DNA of 64,000 nucleotides from the NCBI GenBank assembly GCA_015179125.1, contig WHVA01000093.1, positions 124,001 to 188,000 of the forward strand, given 5' to 3'. Shown piece by piece: positions 35,286 through 45,974 of the stretch; position 1 is the stretch's first letter, and the number at the start of each line of letters is the position of its first letter. The stretch is from Gautieria morchelliformis. Its lineage: Eukaryota; Basidiomycota; Agaricomycetes; Gomphales; Gomphaceae. The notes under the pieces are model-generated. The model was not told the origin of the DNA, made no database searches, and was given only the letters and a program-made list of their open reading frames with translations. The position numbers and the translations under genes are program-made.

Positions 35286-36190
35286 CGTAGCATATGGACG
35301 CAACAATCGCGAACTGGTCATGTGACTGGGAACGCTGCTGCGCAGCATTTGTAGCTTGCTGCTGTGCCACTCTGCTGACAAATTGATGACCAATGCTGAC
35401 CTAAAACCTGACATAAGCTCGATGCTCACAACCCACAGAGCTCATTTCACATAGAGGAATAGAGGAATACTAATTGAATCATATTTAGATCTTTGTAGAG
35501 TACAAAAATGAACAATGAACAAACCCAACCTGGCGAGGTTGACAAACAGGTGCCTGACCATGCACGAGGTCACAAGGAACAATGAACCCAAGAACTCAGT
35601 AAGGAAATCATCTGGTGTAAGGATGTTAAACACTGATTTAAGCAGTAGAAAGGGGTAACAAGGGCCAGAGCGGTCTGAAACTTTTTTCCTGCATCATCCC
35701 AAGGTCGATAGGCTGACAAATAGGGCATGTGATGATCACGTGACCACCAAATTCTGTCAGTCAAAAAACCGAAATTGCAGGAAATCATTCTAGGACATTG
35801 GAAAAATAATTTGGTTTTTTTTTATGTCATATTTTGGATGATATATATCTCCTCAACAAATATAGATATATCTTAAGTCTCTCCTAAGGATTATAGGTAG
35901 ACATGTCCAAAAGACAATCTAGGAAGCCATTTGGCAACAAGTGTTTGCCTTCAAGTGTTATTGAGCTCGCCATTGGACCCTCGGCTTATGTAAGGGGTGC
36001 CAGTTTAAGATGACTTCTATCTTATGCAGGATGACACCCATACTTCAAAAGTGCTCACCAAGTAAAAGATAAGAACAAACCTATGGAATACAGGGAAATA
36101 CTAGCTTAGTGATTAACGTTCGCACAAGCTGAACCCCGATGTCACTGATACTGTCACATTATCGACTCCACTGCGGGAAGCAGCCTGGCT
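35286..36190. other. Spacer right of the transposon island
   Basis: AT-rich, with no gene recognised. It contains the second 61-base dispersed repeat at 36055-36115. Confidence 0.4.
36055..36115 (+). repeat. 61-bp dispersed repeat, copy 2
   Basis: Begins TCACCAAGTAAAAGATAAG and ends CTAGCTTAGTGATTA; same length and orientation as 9108-9168. It lies about 75 bases beyond the 3' end of the zinc-finger/EF-hand gene. Confidence 0.7.
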
Positions 36191-39100
36191 TCACTCTGCC
36201 TCAATCCCCAACTTCTTGTGCATCAACTCAAGCAATTTCTCCACCTTAGATAGCCGGTCGTCCACCTTTGATTCGAGTTTGACAAGCCTCTCGTCCATTA
36301 CTTTTTCATGGTTGGCAAATTTCGCTTCGAGACTGGCGAGCTGTTCCTCGATGGATGCGTCAACATCAGCCACCAACTCTTGGCATCTAACGAGGTCATG
36401 AGTGTCGTAATCGTGTGCGCCCTTATACTTGTCAGATTTGTCAAACGATGCAAGGCCTTTTGCGTCACACTCGTTACAAATGAACGATTCGTCTAGGTAC
36501 AAATCTCAGCAAGAGATTTCCATAGCATGCAGGAAACTGACCTTCACACTGCACACAGTACCAACATGGCTGTGTCAGAGAGGCATCGCAGCCAATGCAT
36601 CTCCGCTCCTCCTCCTCTATGCTCGGGGAAGGTGTTAGTGCGATGATCCCATGCATTCGTGTCCGAGCCCGAACCTATAAGCTGCCTGGCACGTTCGAGT
36701 GCACTTTTTGCCATCTGTTCCAGTTGGCCAACCTGACCTAAATGTACGACACGTCTCACTTTGATGAAATCGTGAGTTGGAAGATGTGGCCGCTTTAGGT
36801 CATCCCGGACAACTTCCGCCGCGACACATTCCGGTGCATCGCATAAATCTATGGAGTTCCACGTGTCTTTAGCTTGGCAGACCATGCACTGTATACGCGA
36901 GCCACCAATATTCCCTCCACAGCCATCACAACCTCTCCTAAAGAAGACCATTGTCAGCTAAGAGCGAGAGGTATGACGGGCAGCAAACTTGCCCGTGTCC
37001 TGGGGTAATCCGTATCTGATAGAGCGCAAGGGAATGGTAAAAGTTGCTGTCGGCGGTGGTCAGTCCTTTGAGTATTTGGGACAATTCGGCACGTTCAGCC
37101 TCATCCAGAGGTTTACCGAAGCCCGTATCACGGATGTATAATTGGATGAAACGTTTTCGGGTGTCTCTGCGTTCGCGAAAGAAGCTCCACGACCATGATT
37201 GTCGACGAACATCGCCCCGAGCAGCAGAGAGTGCGAATGTCCAGAGTGCCCGTGCTTTGTTTGCCTCAAATGCTGCAGGAGATGGTCGAAAGCGTAATTG
37301 ATCAGGGGATGTTCTTTTGAGGAAGAAGGTTAAGGAGGTCGGCATACGCTCCTCGTCGAAGCTGACCGCACCCGTCATTGTGTCTGTGGCGGAGTCGAAC
37401 TGCCCATCCCAATACTGGGGTCCTTGGCGAGCAGCAAACGTTCTTTTCAAGGAAACAGCGATGATGCTTTGAGTTTCGCCAGGACTGCACGTGCCCGAGA
37501 TCTTGAAGTCATGTCCATTGCTTCTGCCGGATGCTTGAAATTCATTATCGCGGTTCCCCGGACAAAGGGTGAATGATATCATCCCAGAATTCGTAACTTG
37601 GCCCGTGTAGTACAAATTTCCGTTCCAAGGTCCAAGGACAGCTTTCAGGGAGAAATTAGGCTGAGCAAGTCCAGGGACTTCCTCGGAAGATGGAGGGTCA
37701 TAAGCAGCATGATCGAGGCCTTGCTGATCGAGTGGATAATTGCAGATGTCTTCCGCCTTGAGATTTTGCTCTTCCAGCTTGTCATTATAAGGATAATAGG
37801 GCGGGTCCCTCTCCCGGACGCTTTCAGGAGCCCATAGTCCAGATGGTTCATTGCAATATTCAAACTGGGAGAAACGGCAATCCCCACAGGGAATGGTAAG
37901 TTGCAAGTGATGTGGAGAACCCATCGCCAAGACACTCACGAGGCCATGCGCAAATGTTTTAAACTGTTGGTTTACATCAAGTTTCTGTTGCTTGAATATA
38001 GCTGTATGTAGTAGGTGCATGGTCAGAGATCATCTCTGTCTGGGGCAAACAAAGGCTGACATTGCAAGACATTGACACGTTCATACACTGCAGAAATTAC
38101 CCACATGATCGTGTCTGCAGCATCCTGCGACGTTCCCGAGGTCAAAAACTCTGCAAAGGGGAAGAAAGACGACGAACCCAAAGCTCGTCAGGATGCGTGA
38201 TCCGGGTCTGCGAAATTCTGAAAATCTCAAAGTGGCGCTTCAGAAGCAAATACAGGAGTGGCAGAGCAAACTATGCAATGGTCTTAAGTTAACATTCACA
38301 TTAACAACAGAGAAGCTTACTCTTTCAATCCTGCCAGGGCCAGTAACTAGGGCCAGGGTATCCATTGCGTCGATATCATAGTCTATCTCATCCAGGTTTA
38401 TCCTGAGCCTCTCCTCCTCGGAATCTGTATAGCTCTTGAACCGCGCCCGAAGAGCATCGCTGCGGGGACAATAATTGATTGAATCGATGAGCGTCGTCAC
38501 TGGTTCGTATACTGCTAGAAGGTAATCGTTCACAGCGTTTCGATTTTCGGGCCTAATGGTAGGAAGAACGGCGAACATCTTCCCCACGATGTCTCGAATA
38601 TTGACACTATACTCGGTAAGAGCCTGATGCCAGCCTAAGGGCATGACAATAGTCAAATATCGAACGCGTGTTAAAATAACCCAGCATGTTTACCGACTGC
38701 CCAATATGCGATCCAATATGGTAGACTAAGGGCCTCAGGTCATTTTGGATGATGCTAGGAATGACCAACATACCTCCAGCCAAGGGGTCGCGAAGTCGTA
38801 AAAGTATTCGCTTCAGCCACCGTGATGAAACCAGAGGCGTCGTCATCAAAGGCCTCGCTAATCGGCTGTAATTTTATCACATTCAGATGAGCAAGTGCCC
38901 AATCATCATCCACTCCGTGAGTGTCAGTGATTAGTGGAAGCTGGGCAGAATTTTTTTCGTTTCCATGGCCCTGTGTGCTCCACTTCTCGTGGAAATAATC
39001 GCGCAAGGTCATAACGAAATGTCGTGCTTTCACACTCCCGCGCCAATTCTACGGAAGGTTTCTAGTTAGCATATGTCTAGCAGGTAAGACTGATTATACC

Positions 39101-40885
39101 ATTTCTTGCCAGATTCTGTAAACATCCTAAAGCAAAAGAGGCATGTGAGCCCGACAAATAGGTACGACGCTACAGTACTTATCACTCACAGGGTCGATTA
39201 TCTTGTCGTGTGGGCCTGATGTGATCGCACTAATGATGCGATCACCCTCTCTTCTCATGACCTTGGAGAGCTCCTCAGTGATCTGACGTTTCTGGATCTC
39301 GAATTTGCGTGAGAACGCAGTCATATTCTTCTCCATCGCTTCATCGGGATCAGTGTGCAGATCCTCTTTGAGCTCGTCAAGGTCATTTGCAGGTCGGGTC
39401 TTGAGTCTTCCATGAGATCCAACAGCCCCCGCGTCAAAAGCCGCTTCGTTCTTCTTTTTCTCAGCTTGACTAAGTTCTTGGAGGATCTTGTCGCTTTCCT
39501 GGCAGGCTTTTGCGCCGCCTTTCTTCTCGATAAGCAGCGCCATCTCCTTTTGCTCTGGGAGCACAAAGCGTTCGAATATCTTCATCATCGCGTCCACTTT
39601 GGCGTTCATTTCCTGTGTCGTCTTATCCAAATCGCTTAAGGTCTGGTTTGCTGCATCCACACCGCGGGCCGTGTGAATAGCGAGTGCAAACTCAAACTCG
39701 GAGCGTCGCTTGGTAAAACGTCCGACGAAGTCAAGCAATTTGCCTTCCCAGACAGGGCCTTTGATCACCTTCACTGTGGTGGGGTACATTCAATGGATGA
39801 GGAAACCAGTTTCCGGATAACCATACGAACCAACGAGCTTCTTCTTAGAATAAGTCTCACAAGCGTTGGCACAGGCCTTGATGTCATCAGCTGTGCCCTG
39901 CGCGAGACCCTGCATCCGTCCCTGGATTGATGTGCCATCATGCGCAACCTCCGCAGGGTCCTTTACATTCTTGAGTCTGATGTAACTATAAGCCGGTTTG
40001 TATCATGCACCAAAACGCAGGACGTACTGGATGAGAACTGTCATCATGTTTTTCATTTCAACGTGCAGAGCAATGATCCGCTTGTCGTTTTCCCTCCGTT
40101 TCATTTCGAGGGTCCAGACGGCCTGGATTTTCATGTTAGGTACTCATCATGGTTGCAGGACAGATGATAAGTCAAACCTTGAAAGCCATGACGGCAACTA
40201 TACATATGTGTAAGAGCTTATAATAGGATCAAATTTGTGTTCGCGACCCGCACCTCCAACGAATGGGTGAAGTTTAGCTACTTCGTCTAAGCTCTTCATG
40301 AGAATGGCGCTGCCTTCTAGGAAATGATTTAGGCCCTGTTCGATTGCTTCCAGCGCTCCAGTCGCGCCCAGTACTACCGATACGCCATTGATTAGGGTGG
40401 CGTTATTGTCTCGTCCGGCTTGTGCCCCCGACACTTGATTTTCTACGTGAACATTCAGGGAATGTGAAGCTTGATGAACAGCCAGATGGTGGGCAAATCA
40501 TACCGATTTGTCGCAGGACTTTATCCGTCTTAGACAGCGGGGGTGCCGTGTGCGCTACTGCCCACGCGGAAGCGAGCACATCGTTCTCTTCAATATTATC
40601 CCCCTTGGGAGGTAGAGGAGGTAGAGGAGACGCCGTCGCCATGTCCCCGTTATGGCCATTCACCTCTCCTGTTTGTGGTAAAAGCGGCTCTATGTGTGCC
40701 TTTATGATGGTGGACGAAGGCGTCACCTTGTGTCCATTAGAAAACTCCACAGAACTCTTCGGAGGAGGCAGTGGCGGGGGACTGGGGGGCTTCTGGTCAT
40801 CTGGCAGCAACTTGGAGTCGATTGACTGGGTCCGTTTACGGAGGTTTTTCTGGCTTAGCCTCTTGAAGAGACGAGGGACAGACAT
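36191..40885 (-). CDS. Large EF-hand and ZZ-type zinc-finger protein, uncharacterised
   Basis: Multi-exon gene of roughly 1,100-1,200 residues; the ATG at 40885 starts MSVPRLFKRLSQKNLRKR. The order of regions is as follows. A basic, proline-rich N-terminus has PPPLPPPK (possible SH3/WW ligand). A hydrophobic/helical domain follows (GALEAIEQGLNHFLEGSAIL, then SLDEVAKLHPFVG). Next is a long helical part with EFALAIHTARGVDAANQTL and VDAMMKIFERFVLPEQKEM (about 39790-39130). A single EF-hand, DDDASGFITVAE, lies at about 38850. A beta-rich domain spans about 37900-37100. Two cysteine clusters follow: a ZZ-like finger CDGCGGNIGGSRIQCMVC (about 36930-36870) and CIGCDASLTQPCWYCVQC with FICNECDAKG. The C-terminal coiled coil has EEQLASLEAKFANHEKVMDE. 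I have seen this architecture in hypothetical proteins of mushrooms but know of no assigned function. A calcium-responsive scaffold is a guess. Exon borders were not all resolved. Confidence 0.75.
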
Positions 40886-41389
40886 TGCGACTTTGAAGGT
40901 ACTTGAGCCTCAGACTCGGAGGAGAGAGTTGTAGAAAGAGAACCGAAGACGAAGAGCGCAAGAACAAATTACGTATATTATAAGTATACGGTAACGGAGC
41001 AGCGCACATCGTCGGCAACGCGGACAATATAGTGAGCGCTGAATGATCCGGCAGTATGAGTGAATAAGGCAAAGACCCGTGAGCGAAGCACGATCGGTCG
41101 GTCGGTGCCGCAGACAATGCCAATCACATGACTTTGTCACTAGTGACTTCAAAACGCTTGACCAAAGACAGCCTGGGGCGATTTCCAGTTGGCTGCGTCG
41201 ACTACTCACGAAGTTCTTTCAAAGGCCCACTCACATCCAGAGCTAACCTTATCAGCTCCTAGAGCACCATCTGATCGATGCCATGGCGCGCTGTCTGATA
41301 TATCGATGCATGGCGCGCTGGTAAGCTAGATGATCTAGCTTGTCATGCACTACGTGTCAAATAGTTGGAATTTAGGTAATGGTACCTCC
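40886..41389. other. Promoter side of the EF-hand/ZZ gene
   Basis: No coding sequence seen. GATCGATGCCATGGCGCGCTG (about 41273) and a similar ATCGATGCATGGCGCGCTGG (about 41302) form a short direct repeat about 28 bases apart. Confidence 0.4.
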
Positions 41390-43075
41390 TTCAAGATGCA
41401 TTACAAACTGACACCCATACTTAGAGGAAGTCCTGATTGATTTTCAGGAACTTATTGGAGAGCATTCTGGCGAGAACATGGCGATATCAGTGTGGAAAAC
41501 ACTAGGGCTTTATGTGCTGAAAGTGCGGGTACGTTGGTCTTACATTGGATCCATGATTCAGGATGGTCCTGACTATCCTGAATACAGGTTCAAGCCATTG
41601 TTGCTGATAATGCCAGCAACAATGACGCGATGATGGAGGCACTTGAACGCCTGTGTGCTAAAGATGGAATTCTGTTTTCGGCCAGTGACGCCCGCATGTG
41701 TTGCATCCCACACACTGTTCATTTGGCTGCTCTGAAGGCATGTACATTCTATTTCACCCATTTATTAGTCTCTTACTCATTGAATGGCCCCTAGCTCCTT
41801 GAAGGTATCGGTGCTGTCACAAGCTCGCAGATACAACAAGCCGGGCGTGCAAACTATCAGAACAGTGTCACACTGCCAGTCAACCGAGAGGCCGATATAG
41901 ACGCAGTATTCCAGGAAGATGAACCGGAGGACCGAGTGCTCGAGGAGCATAACATTGGACATATACTCAGTGCGGTAGCTAAGGTCTGTCCATCATGTTA
42001 TTGACACAATTACAAACTTAATGCTCATTTTGTAGATTCGCAAGATCGTGCGTGCTGTACGATCTAGCCCAAGGTGCCATCTATGGCTTGAAGAGGTTGA
42101 GACATTCATGTATAACAAGGCGACTAACGATGAACGAGATGAGATTGCAAAGATGCTCATACTTGATGTCAAGACTCGCTGGTCTTCAAGTCACCAGATG
42201 CTTCGTATGTTCATTGTCCTCACTATGTGCCGTTGTTCAATCACCACCATTGTAGGTCGGGCGTTTGATTATCGACGATATGTAGACAACTATGTTGCCA
42301 AGAATAAGGAACTACGCACCTATGAAATGACACCCGAAGAATGGGAGGGTGTCAGCATCGTCATCCAATGGCTTCGCTGTTTCCGGGACGCAACCACTCA
42401 GATATCAGCCACCAAACACTCGATCCTCTCTTCAACCCACGCTGTTTTCCAAGGCCTGCAAGAAGACCTTGCCCAGAACCTCCGTGACCTTCCAGATACG
42501 GCCCCATCACAGATACGAGGGAGTTTAGTTCGAGCACATCGGAAATTGAGCGACTATTTCTACAAATTCAACAAATCACGATACTACATTTAGGCAGTCA
42601 GTACGTACCTCGTTGATCTGACACGATATCCTGAAGCGTCATCCTTCCTAGTGCTTGACCCTTGAATCACTTACGGGCAATTGCTTCATGACTATGCTGG
42701 TGATGAGGAGATGCTGGCACATGTCAAGGCATCCAAGTCTCAATTGGAGCAACATTACACCGAAAACTATGCTGAACATTTGCCTTCAATTGAGAAAGCC
42801 GCTTCCCAATCCCGCTCCACAGGCCTTGCTGCATCGCAGGCGAATGGTCCTGCATCCCCAGTCAAAATCAATTTTACTGCAAGATACCAAACACGTACCC
42901 CCACTGCCCATCAAATACACCTACCTACCCCGTATGTTCCGTATGACCGCCGTACCCGTACCGTCGAGCGCTCCGCAGCCAACATACGGTACGGATACGT
43001 TACGGTTGAGACCGTAATGTAGCCGTACAACGTACGGCCGTACCCGTATATGGTACGGGGCCGAGCCCTAGCTAG
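41390..43075 (+). mobile_element. hAT superfamily DNA transposon remnant
   Basis: Transposase pieces in plus orientation: VADNASNNDAMMEALERLC (about 41605, with the conserved catalytic aspartate region), CIPHTVHLAALKLLEG (about 41702, intron between), an acidic linker around 41880-41960, DVKTRWSSSHQML (about 42167) and WLRCFRDATTQISATKHSI (about 42370). A TAG at about 42592 ends the longest frame. YGQLLHDYAGDEEML (about 42672) continues it in the same general region after further breaks, and the C-terminal dimerisation domain is missing. The right edge (42925-43066) is packed with CGTACGG-type subterminal motifs. It is broken by nonsense changes and truncation. Confidence 0.78.
42925..43066. 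repeat. CGTACGG/CCGTACG subterminal repeat cluster
   Basis: Dense short motifs (CGTACGG, GGTACGG, CCGTACC, CCGTATG) on both strands over 140 bases next to the hAT transposase. Multiple short subterminal repeats are a known feature of hAT ends, so this is probably the right terminus. Confidence 0.6.
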
Positions 43076-43648
43076 ATCGGCCAATATAGACCACAGTATG
43101 ATCTGCCAGTAGCCAGAGATTGCAGAACTCTGTCCACAGCGGCATTCCTGAAACAAGGCAGTGGATCCTATGACGTCCAGCCACGACGGAAATATCTAGT
43201 AACCACGGAGGCTACCGGACATTTACAAGAGCTGATCAGATCCCTGAGACACGATCACAAAATAGTGTCGCAGCTCTGTCAGGCACTAGTCTCGAAGGGA
43301 CCCAGTTGAACTCGACGTACCAGTTCAATACTGCTATTCTGAAGCATCGGCGGAGCACCGTTAACTTAACAACTTCTATGTCTCGTCACGTGTTATTCTG
43401 ATAGGACGGTATGGATCTGCAGAGACCCGCTACTACAACTCAGACTGTTCCCTTAAATACAGGTCAAAGACCCTGGTGGCCCCTGCGTTCGGACGATGAA
43501 TTCTGGATTTACACAGCCACATAGACGTGGCAACAGCCTTTCAACGTATGTTCATTGTCACCAATAACAGTGAAGAAAGGATGACACGTCGAAATAAAAC
43601 ATGGGGTTAATGTCAGTAAGCGGAGAAATCCCAGGAGCGGCATTGCCG
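43076..43648. other. Intergenic, no gene seen
   Basis: 3' side of the small secreted-protein gene. No recognised coding sequence or repeat. Confidence 0.4.
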
Positions 43649-44400
43649 TTATACTAAAACGCTGAACCCGAACACATTGCTGGCCGTCGAGCACCCAAGA
43701 GTAATAGGTGCCTTCTGGATAGCCGAAGGTGCGCCTGACGAGCTCTCTGCCTGATATCCATACAAGCCTGAGGAACAAGCCGATGTCACCCCGCCAGTCT
43801 AACAATATTGATTAGCTTATTTTTTCATTCGGTGGAGCATGATTCACGGCGGGCGAACAGCGACGAATCCTGATTTAAGGGGAGACGTACAACGAAGAGG
43901 AAACCGTCGGAAAAGGCCCAGCTCATGACAGCCTCATCAGCAGCGCTTGCACAGTCAACCCCTACGATCGTAGGTCCCTGCGTGGTGGTAGCATTCTGAA
44001 CAGCCAAACATTGACCGGTTTGGCCTGCGATGACATGTCCTACGAAAATCAATCAGGGCACGCTTCGAAATGCTTTATGTGAGGCAACCTTGCGCTTGGT
44101 GGGATATGGTTGTGGAAGTCACGCTGGCGTTGCAGGATTGCAAGGATATGTCAAATCCCACAGCAATGTTCATCGGATCAAAAGCGAGCAGGTTGTTGAC
44201 CAGCCTGAAATTGCCTGAGTTTCCTGTGAGTACAGCTATCCATTGTATTGCGAGATGGTCAGATATGTACCAGGAACCCCGTTTGGCGAAAGATTTCCAG
44301 CTAGAGCCGTCGGCCCACAGGCCCTTCGAGTCAACGCTGACGGCGCTGCGAGGGAAGTCGAGACGAGGAGGAAAAAATACGCAAAAAGCGAGAAGTGCAT
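43649..44400 (-). CDS. Small secreted cysteine-bearing protein, weakly ricin-B-lectin-like
   Basis: Reconstructed by hand as four exons with three short GT-AG introns and consistent phase, about 187 residues. The ATG at 44400 begins a clear signal peptide, MHFSLFAYFFLLVSTSLAAP, followed by a possible dibasic processing site (LTRR). The mature part has cysteines in RACGPTAL, SLQSCNAS, GQCLAVQNATTTQ, VGVDCASA, TSACSSG and TLGCST. The GQCLAVQNATTTQGPTIVG segment resembles a ricin-type beta-trefoil repeat, but the full QxW pattern is not seen. It ends SNVFGFSVLV with a TAA at 43649-43651. Such proteins are common in Agaricomycete secretomes; a wall or carbohydrate role is inferred. The short terminal exons are the least certain part. 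Confidence 0.68.
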
Positions 44401-45974
44401 GGCGACGAAACGATGCAGGGCCTCACAAAAATCTCTAGAGTAGAACTGCTGCCTTTTTACACGTATTGTGCGTCTCTTTCCAGGGCCAAGTACTACATGA
44501 GGAAAACATCGATAACATGGTAGCCGAGCCCGAAATTACATCGCCCGGCAGGCGCTACGTTGCTGGCCACGTAAATTCTGCCTATGTAGTGCCACACAAA
44601 AGGTTTCCTTTTCGAGCGACACGCAAAAATAGCAATTAGCGCCCGTACACTCGTCAATAATGAGGACACGGTTCATGGTCACCTCCTCAGAACTTACAAA
44701 GCTCATACCACGACATCGCAGATGCTCATGCAGATATTTGTCAGCACGAACCTGCCGGGCCACTGACGCCAGTGCCACCCCCACACGCACGCGGACACCC
44801 CACCCACCTCCCTCTCAACCACCTGTAGCATGCGATACCGTCGCACCACGCCCCGCGTGCGCACTCGAGGCTGCAGCCACCCACGTCTCACGCACGCATG
44901 CACCCCACCCGTAGATGATTTTTATAACGGCCACGCACTCTCACAAGTCTCAAGTCTGGTTAGGCGAGAGAAAATAAAATGAAGGACACAAATGCATAAG
45001 TGGATTGTCAGGGATACCTTGGTGCCTTTGCAGAGGCCTGGTTCCACGATTATGCACTAGCCCTCTCAATGGCCTTGAAGCTGGGCAAGTTTTAGCACCA
45101 AATCAGCGAAGAGTCTCGCTTGACTAAAGCAGGATAATGGGAGGCGCGTCCCCTCTATGATCATAACCCTTCACAAAGGACCTAGACCTGGGCCGCTATC
45201 TGTAGAATCCATGCTCGTCTCCCAATCACGCAAGATGAGCTGATGCTGCACTTCAACCTGACCAAGTTCACCCTGGCAGCGCAGGCCATCCAAGAATCTC
45301 GAGGATTGAAAATGGGTTGGATTGAGGGCCCGTTTGCTTAGCTATTTGCCCACGGTTCCTGTCGTGAATAGTACACGTATGCGCATATGGCAAATATGTT
45401 GCCATGCTGGTATCACAGCGGTTATATTCGCTGGAAAGCACCATGCATGCGGCTGGACGAAGGAGTCAGACACGCAGACTAGGAGGGGAAGTGCCAGCAA
45501 GATATAAAACCAGCACGTGAAGCGCGAATCCAAGAGGCCCACGAGGTCCATTCCGAGCGTTTCGCCAGAGTCCAGACGGCGGCTAGTAGAAAGAAACCGG
45601 ACTTCTAGAGAAGATAGTCCAGCTTCCAGACGCCGCGCGGTCTTCCGACTCCGCAGTCTAGCCTAAAGGAGCGAATAGCATTCATATGCCTCGCAGGCAG
45701 ATGTAAAGAATCCGACATCTTGAAAAAGAATCTTCCAGATTCGGACACCTGAGGCTGAGTGTAACTTACTCAGGCGTCAATTATGTAATACATAGCTGGT
45801 CATCACGTGATATAATGTCAAAAAAAAAAAATGGAAGAATTAAACACAAAGTTAAGGAATATGGTCCATTAGTATGACTGTGTAAGATGCGAACATGCGG
45901 TGTCATGATTCTCGTGACTGCTTGCCTCATCTCTATGCATGCACTCTAGGGATCCGCCGGCACCCCTCCCGCTA
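44401..45974. other. Intergenic
   Basis: A C/A-rich tract with CACGCACG and CCACCC motifs lies at about 44770-44910. Sequence at about 45230-45600 hints at decayed transposon coding (HARLPITQDELMLHFNLTKF, then EAHEVHSERFARVQTA) but is too broken to classify. A 12-base A-run lies near 45820. Confidence 0.35.

Noticed and set aside
44770-44910. CACGCACG/CCACCC tract considered as a CRISPR-like or regulatory array
   Set aside because: No regular unit or spacing; simple C/A-rich low complexity.
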